Below are positions 29,061-38,263 of a DNA stretch of 64,000 nucleotides, piece by piece. Below the pieces are notes generated by a model that was not told where the DNA came from, did not search any database, and saw nothing but the letters and a program-made list of their open reading frames with translations. The position numbers and the translations under genes were made by a program. Positions within the stretch are counted from its first letter, which is position 1. Each line of letters opens with the position of its first letter. Source of the stretch: Mantamonas sphyraenae (Eukaryota > CRuMs > Mantamonadidae); the NCBI GenBank assembly GCA_026936335.1, contig JAPMXV010000051.1:186001-250000 (forward strand), in the 5' to 3' direction.

Positions 29061-29146
29061 CTTTTTCCCTCCTTCCTCCACACTCGCTCCTCGCTCCTCC
29101 ACCCCGGCTCCTCGTGCATCATCGCACCGCACCGTGCGGAGAGTGC
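29061..29146. repeat. shared 3' flank of ankyrin copies 4 and 5
   Basis: The stretch with CCACACTCGCTCCTCGCTCC and CATCGCACCGCACCGTG next to the 3' end of copy 5 recurs at about 26695-26770 beside copy 4. A shorter part (CATCGCACCGCACCGTG) recurs at about 33160 beside copy 6. A different shared 3' flank joins copies 2 and 3 (22960-23035 and 25135-25215). Confidence 0.7.
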
Positions 29147-32100
29147 TCACTCCCCCATCTCCGTGTCCCGCGTCACCATCCCACCAGCTCCAGTCCTGCC
29201 CAGCAGCATCGTCGCAACATCTGCATGCCCATTCTGCACTGCAATGTTCAACGGAGTTGCTCGGTCCTTGTTCATCTTGCCCATATCTGCGCCCCTGTCC
29301 AGTAGCATCGTGGCCGTTTCTATGTCTCCGTTCTCTGCTGCGATGTACAACGGTGTGGCTCCATCTGTCAAGGCCTTGTCCACCTCTGCTCCCCTGTCCA
29401 GCAGCATCGTCGCCGTCTCTGTGTGGCCACTGTGCACTGCAACGTTCAACGGCGTCCACCCCTCCTCCGTCACCTGGTCCACATCTGCTCCTCTGTCCAG
29501 CAGCACCTTGGCCGTCTCTGTGTGCCCTTCCTGTGCTGCAATGTGCAACGGCGTCCACCCGTTCTCGTTCGCCTTGTCCACCTCTGCCCCCATGTCCAGC
29601 AACATCGAGGCCATCTCTGTGAGTCCGTTCGCTGCTGCAACGTACAGTGGTGTAGCCCCGTTCTGCTCCGCCTTGTCCACATCTGCTCCCCTGTCCAGCA
29701 GCATAGTCGCCGTATCAGTGTATCCGTTCGCTGCTGCAACGTACAGTGGTGTAGCCCCGTTCTCCTCCAACTTGTTCACATCTGCTCCTTTGTCCAACAG
29801 CATCGTCGCCATCTGTGTGTCTCCGTTCTGCACTGCAATGTTCAATGGTGTCCACCCGTCCTCCGTTGCCTTGTCGACTTCTGCTCCTCTGTCCAGCAGC
29901 ATCGTTACCGTTTCTGTGTGCCCGTTCTGTGCTGCAATGTACAACGGCGTGTACCCGACCGTCTTCGCCTTGTCCACCTCTGCTCCCCTGTCCACAAGCA
30001 TTGCCGCCGTCTCCGTGTGCCCGTTCTGTGCTGCAATGTACAACGGGGTGGCCTCATCTGTCAACGCAATATCCACCTCTGCTCCCCTGTCCACAAGCAT
30101 TGCCGCCATCTCTGTGTGTCCGTTCTGTGCTGCAGTGTGCAACGGTGTCCACCCGTTCTCCTTCGCCCTGTCCACCACTGCACCTCTGTCCAGCAGCAAT
30201 GTTCCCATATCTGTGTGTCCGATCCATGCAGCAACGTACAACGGGGTGGCTCCGTCCTTCCGCGCCATATCCACCTGTGCCCCCCTTTCCAACAGCATCG
30301 TCGCCGTATCTGTGTGTCCGTTCCATGCTGCAATAAACAAGGGTGTGGCTCCATCCGTCATCACCTTGTCCACCTCTGCTCCTCTGTCCAGCAGCATCGT
30401 CGCCGTATCAGTGTGCCCGTTCTGCGCTGCAATAAACAACGGTGTGGTACCGTCCTCCTTCGTCTTGTCCACCTCTGCTCCTCTGTTCAGCAGCATCGTC
30501 GCTGTCTCTGTGTGCCCGTTCTGTGCTGCAGTCAGCAAAGGGGTGGCTCCACTCATCAACTCCTTGTCCACATCTGCTCCCCTGTCAAGCAGCAGCAACA
30601 CCATCTCCGTGTGTCCGTTCTGTGCTGCAACGAATAGCGGTGCCACTCCGTTCTCCGCCACCTTGTCCACTTCTGCTCCTCTGTCCAGGAGCATCGTCGC
30701 TGTCTCTGTGTGCCCGTTCTGTGCTGCAGTCAGCAAAGGGGTGGCTCCACTCATCAACGCCTTGTCCACATCTGCTCCTCTGTCCAGAAGCATCATCACC
30801 GTCTCTGTGTGTCCGTTCTGTGCTGCAATCAACAACGGTGTCGCTCCGTCCTCCTCCGCCTTGTCCACGTCTGCTCCTCTGTCCAGCAGCATTGAAGCCA
30901 CCTCTGTGTGCCCGCTCTCCGCTGCAATGAATATGGGCGATGTTCCATCCCCTTTCGCCTTGTCCACACCTGCTCCCCTGTCAAGCAGCAGCAACACCAT
31001 CTCTGTTTGTCCGTTCTGAGCTGCAATCAACAACGGTGTCGTCCCATTCGTCATCGCCTTGTCCACGTCTGCTCCTCTGTCCAGCAGCATTGAGGCCGTC
31101 TCTGTGTGCGAGTTCTGCGCTGCAATGAACAACGGTGTGGCTCCGTCCTCCTTCGCTTTGTCCACATCTGCTCCCCTGTCAAGAAGCATCGTCGCCATCA
31201 CCGTGTGCCCGTTCTGTGCAGCAGTGAACAACGGTGTGGACCCGTACATGTTCGCCTTGTCCACATCTGCCCCCCTCTCCAGCAGCATCGTCGCTGTCTC
31301 TGTGTGCCCGTTCTGTGCTGCAATGTACAATGGTGTGATTCCACTCGTCAACGCCTTGTCCACGTCTGCTCCTCTGTCCAGCAGCATTGAAGCCACCTCT
31401 GTGTGCCCGCTCTCCGCTGCAATGAATATGGGCGAAGCTCCATCCCCATTCGCCTTGTCCACATCTGCACCTCTGTCAAGCAACAATGTTCCCATCTCTG
31501 TTTGTCCCATCCATGATGCAATGTGTAACGGCGTCCACCCGTTCTCCTTCGCCTTGTCCACCTCTGCTCCTCTGTCCAGAAGCATCGTCGCCATCACCGT
31601 GTGCCCGTTCTGTGCAGCAGTGAACAACGGGGTGGCACCACTCATCAACGCCTTGTCCACGTCTGCTCCTCTGTCCAGCAGCATCGAGGCCATCTCTGTG
31701 TCTCCGCTCTGTGCTGCAATGTACAACGGGGTGGCACCACTCATCAACGCCTTGTCCACCTCTGCCTCTCTGTCCAGCAGCATCGAGGCTATCTCTGTGT
31801 GTCCGTTCTGCGCTGCAACGTACAACGGCGTGGCTCCATTTGTCATCGCCTGGTCCACCTGTGCACCTCTGTCCAACAGCATCGAGGCTATCTCTGTGTG
31901 TCCGTTCTGCGCTGCAACGTACAACGGTGTGGCACCGTTCTCGTTCGCCTTGTCCACCTCTGCTCCTCTGTCCAACAGCAACATCGCCGTATCTGTGTGT
32001 CCGTTCCATGATGCAACGTACAACGGTGTGGCACCGTTCTCGTTCGCCTTGTCCACCTCTGCTCCTCTGTCAAGCAGCATCTGGGCTATCTCTGTGTGTC

Positions 32101-32434
32101 CGTTCTGTGCTACAACGTACAGCGGTGTCGCTTCCCCCTCATCCGCCTTGTCCACATCTGCTCCCCTGTCCAGCAGCATCGTCGCCGTTTCTGTGTGCCC
32201 GTTGTGTGCTGCAACGTACAACGGTGTCACTCCCCTCTCTTCCGCCTTGTCCACGTCTGCTCCCCTGTCCAGCAGCAGCCTCGCAGCAGCTGCGTTTCCC
32301 TCCCACCCCGCCACCAGCAACGGTGTCCACCCAGCCTCGTCCTCTTCGTTCACGTCTGCACCTCCATCAATCAATTGCTCCATTGCATTGGTGTCACCAT
32401 CTGCCACTGCCTGAATCAGCTCTGTGTCACTCAT
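29147..32434 (-). CDS. ankyrin-repeat protein, array copy 5 (32 repeats)
   Basis: An intronless frame of 1095 aa with 32 ankyrin repeats. The cap differs slightly from copies 2-4 (AVADGDTNAMEQ, shared with copy 6). Around 29.70-30.64 kb the DNA is nearly identical to copy 6 at about 33.72-34.75 kb, so these two arose by a recent duplication that also copied upstream DNA. The tail ends GMVTRDTEMGE. This is a long solenoid of repeats without another domain. Confidence 0.85.
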   Translation of the reverse strand: MSDTELIQAVADGDTNAMEQLIDGGADVNEEDEAGWTPLLVAGWEGNAAAARLLLDRGADVDKAEERGVTPLYVAAHNGHTETATMLLDRGADVDKADEGEATPLYVVAQNGHTEIAQMLLDRGAEVDKANENGATPLYVASWNGHTDTAMLLLDRGAEVDKANENGATPLYVAAQNGHTEIASMLLDRGAQVDQAMTNGATPLYVAAQNGHTEIASMLLDREAEVDKALMSGATPLYIAAQSGDTEMASMLLDRGADVDKALMSGATPLFTAAQNGHTVMATMLLDRGAEVDKAKENGWTPLHIASWMGQTEMGTLLLDRGADVDKANGDGASPIFIAAESGHTEVASMLLDRGADVDKALTSGITPLYIAAQNGHTETATMLLERGADVDKANMYGSTPLFTAAQNGHTVMATMLLDRGADVDKAKEDGATPLFIAAQNSHTETASMLLDRGADVDKAMTNGTTPLLIAAQNGQTEMVLLLLDRGAGVDKAKGDGTSPIFIAAESGHTEVASMLLDRGADVDKAEEDGATPLLIAAQNGHTETVMMLLDRGADVDKALMSGATPLLTAAQNGHTETATMLLDRGAEVDKVAENGVAPLFVAAQNGHTEMVLLLLDRGADVDKELMSGATPLLTAAQNGHTETATMLLNRGAEVDKTKEDGTTPLFIAAQNGHTDTATMLLDRGAEVDKVMTDGATPLFIAAWNGHTDTATMLLERGAQVDMARKDGATPLYVAAWIGHTDMGTLLLDRGAVVDRAKENGWTPLHTAAQNGHTEMAAMLVDRGAEVDIALTDEATPLYIAAQNGHTETAAMLVDRGAEVDKAKTVGYTPLYIAAQNGHTETVTMLLDRGAEVDKATEDGWTPLNIAVQNGDTQMATMLLDKGADVNKLEENGATPLYVAAANGYTDTATMLLDRGADVDKAEQNGATPLYVAAANGLTEMASMLLDMGAEVDKANENGWTPLHIAAQEGHTETAKVLLDRGADVDQVTEEGWTPLNVAVHSGHTETATMLLDRGAEVDKALTDGATPLYIAAENGDIETATMLLDRGADMGKMNKDRATPLNIAVQNGHADVATMLLGRTGAGGMVTRDTEMGE

Positions 32435-32623
32435 TCACTCTCTGCCACCACACCAATCCAACACGCACGTCAGCATCAGCCTTCTCTCCCCTTTCTTCCC
32501 CCTCTACCTCCCCAACGACCACCTCCAACCTCCCCTCACCCACCCCCTTTCACCAACCCACTGTCCTCCCTCTCACCTTTCACAATCACAAAATCAAATT
32601 GCCTGCGCCCGCGTTTCCATATT
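32435..32623 (-). repeat. shared ankyrin-gene upstream block, copy 5
   Basis: Fourth occurrence, upstream of array copy 5. It runs directly into the duplicated 3' end of the SLC35C1-like gene, as the copy 6 version runs into the intact gene. Confidence 0.8.
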
Positions 32624-32746
32624 TCACTCCTTTTTCCCTCCCTCCTCCACCCTCGCTCTCCCACTCTCTTCTTCCGCCCGTCGTGCTTCCATCTCCAAAA
32701 CCCGGATCCTCGAGTACCACGCGGACCCAGCAATCGTCAGCAGGAT
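32624..32746 (-). pseudogene. duplicated 3' end of the SLC35C1-like gene
   Basis: The minus strand encodes the last 40 residues and stop of the transporter (ILLTIAGSAWYSRIR...), differing from the intact gene at 36834 by a few substitutions near the end (EEGGKKE against EDGGKEE). Similarity stops sharply at 32746-32750, where the Fanzor-like relic begins. It is a by-product of the duplication that produced ankyrin copy 5 or 6. Confidence 0.85.
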
Positions 32747-32747
32747 C

Positions 32748-33026
32748 ACCAACTGTGGACACGAGGCGCAGGGTGTTGCCGAGGTGGGATCAAACTTGCA
32801 AAAATTCGGGAGGCAAGCAAGCTGTGCGTGCAGCGTGTCGTACAATGACCGTACACAGGGCGGGGCATTGCTGGCAACTCTGCAGCGTGCTTCAGGATGG
32901 CCAATCATCAAGGACCGAGACGTGTCGGCCTGTGAAAACATCCTGATGGTTTTCCTGACCTGGATGCGCCGCGGCACACGACCGCCGGCACTCATGTGGG
33001 TCAAGGACAAGGGCAACATCAACTGA
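32748..33026 (+). pseudogene. relic of a second Fanzor-like gene (C-terminal fragment)
   Basis: The plus strand encodes about 92 residues that align with the C-terminus of the intact Fanzor-like protein. Matching points are a CG at the first zinc knuckle, KFGRQASCAC against KWDRQLACLHC, and GWPIIKDRDVSACENI against GLPIISDRDVRGCQGI. The RuvC-III acidic motif DRDV is kept. The frame ends about 35 residues later at 33024-33026, well before the equivalent end of the intact protein. There is no upstream part: it abuts the duplicated transporter fragment. It is a truncated copy of a different lineage member, not a recent copy, as identity is only moderate. Confidence 0.75.
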
Positions 33027-33188
33027 CTGCTAGTTGTGGCACAGAATCAGGCAGGACACTTCAATGGTCAACTTATGGTAACTATCCAGAACCAGACAAC
33101 AGGGGGGCGCGAGCAATCGCAAAACCCTGTACGACACGCGGCTTTCGCAGTGTGTCATCGCACCGCACCGTGTGGACATTCAAAGTAT
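33027..33188. other. gap between Fanzor relic and ankyrin copy 6
   Basis: It contains no reading frame I can support. The left part may be 3' DNA of the relic element. The right part (from about 33155) carries the CATCGCACCGCACCGTG motif shared with the 3' flanks of ankyrin copies 4 and 5. I see no clear counterpart of the structured RNA found after the intact Fanzor-like gene. Confidence 0.4.
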
Positions 33189-36100
33189 TCACGCATCACG
33201 CATCCCTCCAGCCCTGCCCACAAGCATCGTCACCATCTCTGTGTGCCCATTCTCTGCTGCAATGTACAACGGAGTGGCTCCGTCCTCCTTCGCCTTGTCC
33301 ACCTCTGCTCCTCTGTCCAGCAGTATCGTCGCCATCTCTGTGTATCCGTTCATAGCTGCAACGTGCAACGCTGTCCAGCCTTTCTCCTCCCCCGTGTTCA
33401 CCTCTGCTCCCCTGTACAGCAGCAGCGTCGCCGTATCTGTGTGTCCATTCTGTGCTGCAATGAGCAACGCGGTGGCTCCATCCTCCTTCGCCGTGTTCAC
33501 CTGTGCCCCTCTGTCCAGCAGCATCGTCGCCGTATCAGTGCAACCGTTCGCTGCTGCAATGTGCAACGGCGTCCACCCTTCCTTTTCCCCCGTGTTCACG
33601 TCTGCTCCTCTGTCCACAAGCATCGCAACCATATCTGTGTTCCCGTTCTTAGCTGCAATGTGTAGCGGTGTCCACCCGTCCTTACGCGTCTTGTCCACAT
33701 CTGCTCCCCTGTCCAGCAGCATAGTCGCCGTATCAGTGTATCCGTTCGCTGCTGCAACGTACAGTGGTGTAGCCCCGTCCTTACGCGTCTTGTCCACATC
33801 TGCTCCCCTGTCCAGCAGCATAGTCGCCGTATCAGTGTATCCGTTCGCTGCTGCAACGTACAGTGGTGTAGCCCCGTTCTCCTCCAACTTGTTCACATCT
33901 GCTCCTTTGTCCAACAGCATCGTCGCCATCTGTGTGTCTCCGTTCTGCACTGCAATGTTCAATGGTGTCCACCCGTCCTCCGTTGCCTTGTCGACTTCTG
34001 CTCCTCTGTCCAGCAGCATCGTTACCGTTTCTGTGTGCCCGTTCTGTGCTGCAATGTACAACGGCGTGTACCCGACCGTCTTCGCCTTGTCCACCTCTGC
34101 TCCCCTGTCCACTAGCATTGCCGCCATCTCCGTGTGCCCGTTCTGTGCTGCAATGTACAACGGGGTGGCCTCATCTGTCAACGCAATATCCACCTCTGCT
34201 CCCCTGTCCACAAGCATTGCCGCCATCTCTGTGTGTCCGTTCTGTGCTGCAGTGTGCAACGGTGTCCACCCGTTCTCCTTCGCCCTGTCCACCACTGCAC
34301 CTCTGTCCAGCAGCAATGTTCCCATATCTGTGTGTCCGATCCATGCAGCAACGTACAACGGGGTGGCTCCGTCCTTCCGCGCCATATCCACCTGTGCCCC
34401 CCTTTCCAACAGCATCGTCGCCGTATCTGTGTGTCCGTTCCATGCTGCAATAAACAAGGGTGTGGCTCCGTCCTCCTTCGCCTTGTCTACCTGTGCTCCC
34501 CTGACAAGCAGCATCGTCGCCGTATCAGTGTGCCCGTTCTGCGCTGCAATAAACAAGGGGGTGGTGTCCTCCTTCGCCTTGTCTACCTCTGCTCCTCTGG
34601 CCAGCAGCATCGTCGCTGTCTCTGTGTGCCCGTTCTGTGCTGCAACACACAAGGGGGTGGCTCCACTCATCAACTCCTTGTCCACATCTGCTCCCCTGTC
34701 AAGCAGCAGCAACACCATCTCCGTGTGTCCGTTCTGTGCTGCAACGAATAGCGGTGTCACTCCGTTCTCCGCCACCTTGTCCACTTCTGCTCCTCTGTCC
34801 AGGAGCATCGTCGCTGTCTCTGTGTGCCCGTTCTGTGCTGCAGTCAGCAAAGGGGTGGCTCCACTCATCAACGCCTTGTCCACATCTGCTCCTCTGTCCA
34901 GAAGCATCATCACCGTCTCTGTGTGTCCGTTCTGTGCTGCAATCAACAACGGTGTCGCTCCGTCCTCCTTCGTCTTGTCCACCTCTGCTCCTCTGTTCAG
35001 CAGCATCGTCGCTGTCTCTGTGTGCCCGTTCTGTGCTGCAGTCAGCAAAGGGGTGGCTCCACTCATCAACTCCTTGTCCACATCTGCTCCCCTGTCAAGC
35101 AGCAGCAACACCATCTCTGTGTGCCCGTTCTGTGCTGCAATGAACAACGGGGTGGCTTCACTCATCAACGCCTTGTCCACATCTGCCCCCCTGTCCAGAA
35201 GCATCATCACCATCTCTGTTTGTCCGTTCTGAGCTGCAATCAACAACGGTGTCGTCCCATCCGTCATCGCCTTGTTCACGTCTGCTCCTCTGTCCAGCAG
35301 CATTGAGGCCGTCTCTGTGTGCGAGTTCTGCGCTGCTGTGTGTAAGGGCGATGCTCCATCCCCATTCGCCTTGTCCACATCTGCACCTCTGTCCAGCAAC
35401 AATGTTCCCATCTCTGTTTGTCCCATCCATGATGCAATGTGTAACGGCGTCCACTCGTTCTCCTTCGCCTTGTCCACCTCTGCTCCTCTGTCCAGAAGCA
35501 TCGTCGCCATCACCGTGTGCCCGTTCTGTGCAGCAGTGAACAACGGTGTAGCTCCATCCGTCATCGCCTTGTCCACATCTGCCCCCCTCTCCAGCAGCAT
35601 CGTCGCTGTCTCTGTGTGCCCGTTCTGTGCTGCAATGTACAATGGTGTGATTCCACTCGTCAACGCCTTGTCCACGTCTGCTCCTCTGTCCAGCAGCATT
35701 GAAGCCACCTCTGTGTGCCCGCTCTCCGCTGCAATGAATATGGGCGAAGCTCCATCCCCATTCGCCTTGTCCACATCTGCACCTCTGTCCAGCAACAATG
35801 TTCCCATCTCTGTTTGTCCCATCCATGATGCAATGTGTAACGGCGTCCACTCGTTCTCCTTCGCCTTGTCCACCTCTGCTCCTCTGTCCAAAAGCATCGT
35901 CGCCATCACCGTGTGCCCGTTCTGTGCAGCAATGTACAACGGGGTGGCACCACTCATCAACGCCTTGTCCACGTCTGCTCCTCTGTCCAACAGCATCATC
36001 ACCGTCTCTGTGTGTCCGTTCCATGATGCAACGTACAACGGTGTGGCACCGTTCTCGTTCGCCTTGTCCACCTCTGCTCCTCTGTCCAACAGCAACATCG

Positions 36101-36647
36101 CCGTATCTGTGTGTCCGTTCCATGATGCAACGTACAACGGTGTGGCACCGTTCTCGTTCGCCTTGTCCACCTCTGCTCCTCTGTCAAGCAGCATCCGGGC
36201 TATCTCTGTGTGTCCGTTCTGTGCTACAACGTACAGCGGTGTCGCTTCCCCCTCATCCGCTTTGTCCACATCTGCTCCCCTGTCCAGCAGCATCGTCGCC
36301 GTTTCTGTGTGCCCGTTCTCTGCTGCAACGAACAACGGGGTGGCTCCGTCCGTCGTCGTCTTGTCCACTTCTGCTCCTCTGTCCAGCAGCATTGCCGCCA
36401 TCTCTGTGTGTCCGTTCTGTGCTGCAACGTACAACGGTGTCGCTCCCCTCTCTCCCGCCTTGTCCACGTCTGCTCCCCTGTCCAGCAGCAGCCTCGCAGC
36501 AGCTGCGTTTCCCTCCCACCCCGCCACCAGCAACGGTGTCCACCCAGCCTCGTCCTCTTCGTTCACGTCTGCACCCCCATCAATCAATTGCTCCATTGCA
36601 TTGGTGTCACCATCTGCCACTGCCTGATTCAGCTCTGTGTTGCTCAT
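33189..36647 (-). CDS. ankyrin-repeat protein, array copy 6 (about 34 repeats)
   Basis: An intronless frame of 1152 aa with about 34 ankyrin repeats, the longest of the array and the one next to the intact SLC35C1-like gene. The N-terminal cap reads MSNTELNQAVADGDTNAMEQ. The C-terminus is cut short relative to the others (VTMLVGRAGGMRDA) because the 3' flank is different, next to the Fanzor relic junction. The repeats at its 3' end (with NTGEK and NTAKED spacers) are not seen in the other copies. Confidence 0.85.
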   Translation of the reverse strand: MSNTELNQAVADGDTNAMEQLIDGGADVNEEDEAGWTPLLVAGWEGNAAAARLLLDRGADVDKAGERGATPLYVAAQNGHTEMAAMLLDRGAEVDKTTTDGATPLFVAAENGHTETATMLLDRGADVDKADEGEATPLYVVAQNGHTEIARMLLDRGAEVDKANENGATPLYVASWNGHTDTAMLLLDRGAEVDKANENGATPLYVASWNGHTETVMMLLDRGADVDKALMSGATPLYIAAQNGHTVMATMLLDRGAEVDKAKENEWTPLHIASWMGQTEMGTLLLDRGADVDKANGDGASPIFIAAESGHTEVASMLLDRGADVDKALTSGITPLYIAAQNGHTETATMLLERGADVDKAMTDGATPLFTAAQNGHTVMATMLLDRGAEVDKAKENEWTPLHIASWMGQTEMGTLLLDRGADVDKANGDGASPLHTAAQNSHTETASMLLDRGADVNKAMTDGTTPLLIAAQNGQTEMVMMLLDRGADVDKALMSEATPLFIAAQNGHTEMVLLLLDRGADVDKELMSGATPLLTAAQNGHTETATMLLNRGAEVDKTKEDGATPLLIAAQNGHTETVMMLLDRGADVDKALMSGATPLLTAAQNGHTETATMLLDRGAEVDKVAENGVTPLFVAAQNGHTEMVLLLLDRGADVDKELMSGATPLCVAAQNGHTETATMLLARGAEVDKAKEDTTPLFIAAQNGHTDTATMLLVRGAQVDKAKEDGATPLFIAAWNGHTDTATMLLERGAQVDMARKDGATPLYVAAWIGHTDMGTLLLDRGAVVDRAKENGWTPLHTAAQNGHTEMAAMLVDRGAEVDIALTDEATPLYIAAQNGHTEMAAMLVDRGAEVDKAKTVGYTPLYIAAQNGHTETVTMLLDRGAEVDKATEDGWTPLNIAVQNGDTQMATMLLDKGADVNKLEENGATPLYVAAANGYTDTATMLLDRGADVDKTRKDGATPLYVAAANGYTDTATMLLDRGADVDKTRKDGWTPLHIAAKNGNTDMVAMLVDRGADVNTGEKEGWTPLHIAAANGCTDTATMLLDRGAQVNTAKEDGATALLIAAQNGHTDTATLLLYRGAEVNTGEEKGWTALHVAAMNGYTEMATILLDRGAEVDKAKEDGATPLYIAAENGHTEMVTMLVGRAGGMRDA

Positions 36648-36833
36648 TCACTCTCTGCCACCACATCAACCCAACACACACGTCAGCGTCAGCCTTCTCT
36701 CCCCTTTCTTCCCCCTCTACCACCCCAACGACCACCTCCAACCTCCCCTCACCCACCCCCTTTCACCAACCCACTGTCCTCCCTCTCACCTTTCACAATC
36801 ACAAATCAAATTGCCTGCGCCCGCGTTTCCATT
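36648..36833 (-). repeat. shared ankyrin-gene upstream block, copy 6
   Basis: Fifth occurrence, between the start of array copy 6 and the stop codon of the SLC35C1-like gene. Because it fills the whole gap, the transporter's 3' untranslated region and the ankyrin promoter must overlap. Confidence 0.8.
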
Positions 36834-38262
36834 TCACTCCTCTTTCCCTCCATCCTCCACCCTCGCTCTCCCACTCTCTTCTTCCGCCCGTCGTGCTTCC
36901 ATCTCCAAAAACCGGATCCTCGAGTACCACGCGGACCCCGCAATCGTCAGCAGGATCCCCACCGCGTTCATCATCGACACCGGATTGCGAAAGATCAGAA
37001 TACTCAAGAGCGTCTGCAGACACGCCTTGGCCGTACCGCTGATGTTGTGTGTCAATGGCGACGTGTACTTGATCTGCAGCGAGCTGGCAATGTTGATCAA
37101 GAACCCAAAGACCCCCGTCAGCGTCATGATCTGCCAAAACGTGCTGCCGCTGCCTTCGTACTCAAACAGTGTGTCCAACTCGCCCGACAAGTACACAAAG
37201 GGAAACAGCAGAAACAGGGACAGCGTCGTGTTGTAGTAAAGCAGCCGCCATTGGTTCGACTCCAACAGCTTCAGCGTGCGCTTGATGTAGATCGAATTGA
37301 GCGACACAAAGCAGCTTGCAGACACTCCAAAGATCACACCGTACCACTGCACCAGGCGTTCCTCACGTGTCAGCACACAGGATCCCACCCTGCACAAGGC
37401 TGCACCGCCTTCCCGTCCCCTCTCCAGCACACCACACACCGTCTCCACACCCCTCACAAACACACTGTCCCACGCACACCTCACAATTGCATCCCCACAG
37501 CCGACAACACACACCCACATCCTCGCACAAAGCACGCCGCGCCGCAAAATTCAACTGACCGAGAAACGCATTTCGCCCTTGGCGCCCAGGATGAAGCCGA
37601 CAATTACCACCCCGCACGCCTGGATGGCTTTGTGGCTCGTGTCCTGGCCCAGCAGCACCTTGCTAAACACAATGTTGAAGCAGATGGTCAGCGAGCGTGC
37701 CACCTGGTAAAAGGACACCTCGACGTTGGCCAGGCAAAAGTTGTTCAGGACGATCATCGCCACCTGGATGCAGGCCAGGGGTGCAACCTGCTGCGCAATG
37801 TCCAGATCAAACTCAAAGGGAGCAATCGAGCTGAACATGGGGATGCTGCGACGCAAGACAGTCCGTGTCAGTCCTACAATCCCACTTCACAACCTGCAAC
37901 ATCCTCGTGTCCTCCAGCTGCGCGCGCGCTTCCCCGGAACCCCTTCACTCTCCACACACCCCTCTCCACCCCACGCCAGCTCCACCCGAACTGCATCCTC
38001 CCCACCCGTACAGCCCCGCCTTCACCCACCTTTTGCCAAGATGACCCAACACAGAGGCAATGACAAGCGTGACGACAAACTGGTAGTAGGTGATGGAGTA
38101 CACGCCTGCATTGGGCATGTTTGTCAGATGCTTGTTCAGAAACACAATGCCCATGCTGACCACAAAGTAGAACAACACCACCAGCACAATCATGTGCAGC
38201 TGCTTCTCGTGCGCCTTGCCGGCCAGCTTTTGGTCTTTTTCCTTGCCAACCTCTGCTCCCAT
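36834..38262 (-). CDS. SLC35C1: GDP-fucose transporter-like (SLC35C1 family)
   Basis: Three exons, 38262-38030, 37845-37560 and 37361-36834, join in frame to about 348 aa, the usual length of SLC35 nucleotide-sugar transporters, with about ten hydrophobic segments. Motifs close to SLC35C1 include FLNKHLTNMPN, VAMIVLNNFCLANVEVSFYQ and LTHNISGTAKACLQTLLSIL. Family role: exchange of GDP-fucose for GMP across the Golgi membrane, feeding fucosylation. Substrate is inferred from similarity only. The start codon overlaps that of the divergent hexosaminidase gene inside a CATG; an alternative start is Met24 (HMIVLVVLFYF). Its 3' end was copied next to ankyrin copy 5. Confidence 0.85.
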
Positions 38263-38263
38263 G
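38260..38263. promoter_or_regulatory. overlapping divergent start codons in CATG (site 1)
   Basis: The palindrome CATG supplies the ATG of the SLC35C1-like gene (minus, 38262-38260) and the first ATG before the hexosaminidase signal peptide (plus, 38261-38263). If both are used, the two 5' untranslated regions must lie inside each other's coding sequence or introns. Confidence 0.55.

Noticed and set aside
23000-36630. Very long plus-strand open frames opposite the ankyrin genes (Ser/Ala/Cys-rich, 33-residue period)
   Set aside because: They are shadows of the 99-bp ankyrin repeat: its codon pattern avoids stops in several frames. Composition is unnatural and each lacks a coherent start or domain.
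21789-36647. CRISPR-like or satellite array because of the regular short repeats
   Set aside because: The 99-bp units are protein-coding ankyrin repeats in frame over whole genes, with no spacers.
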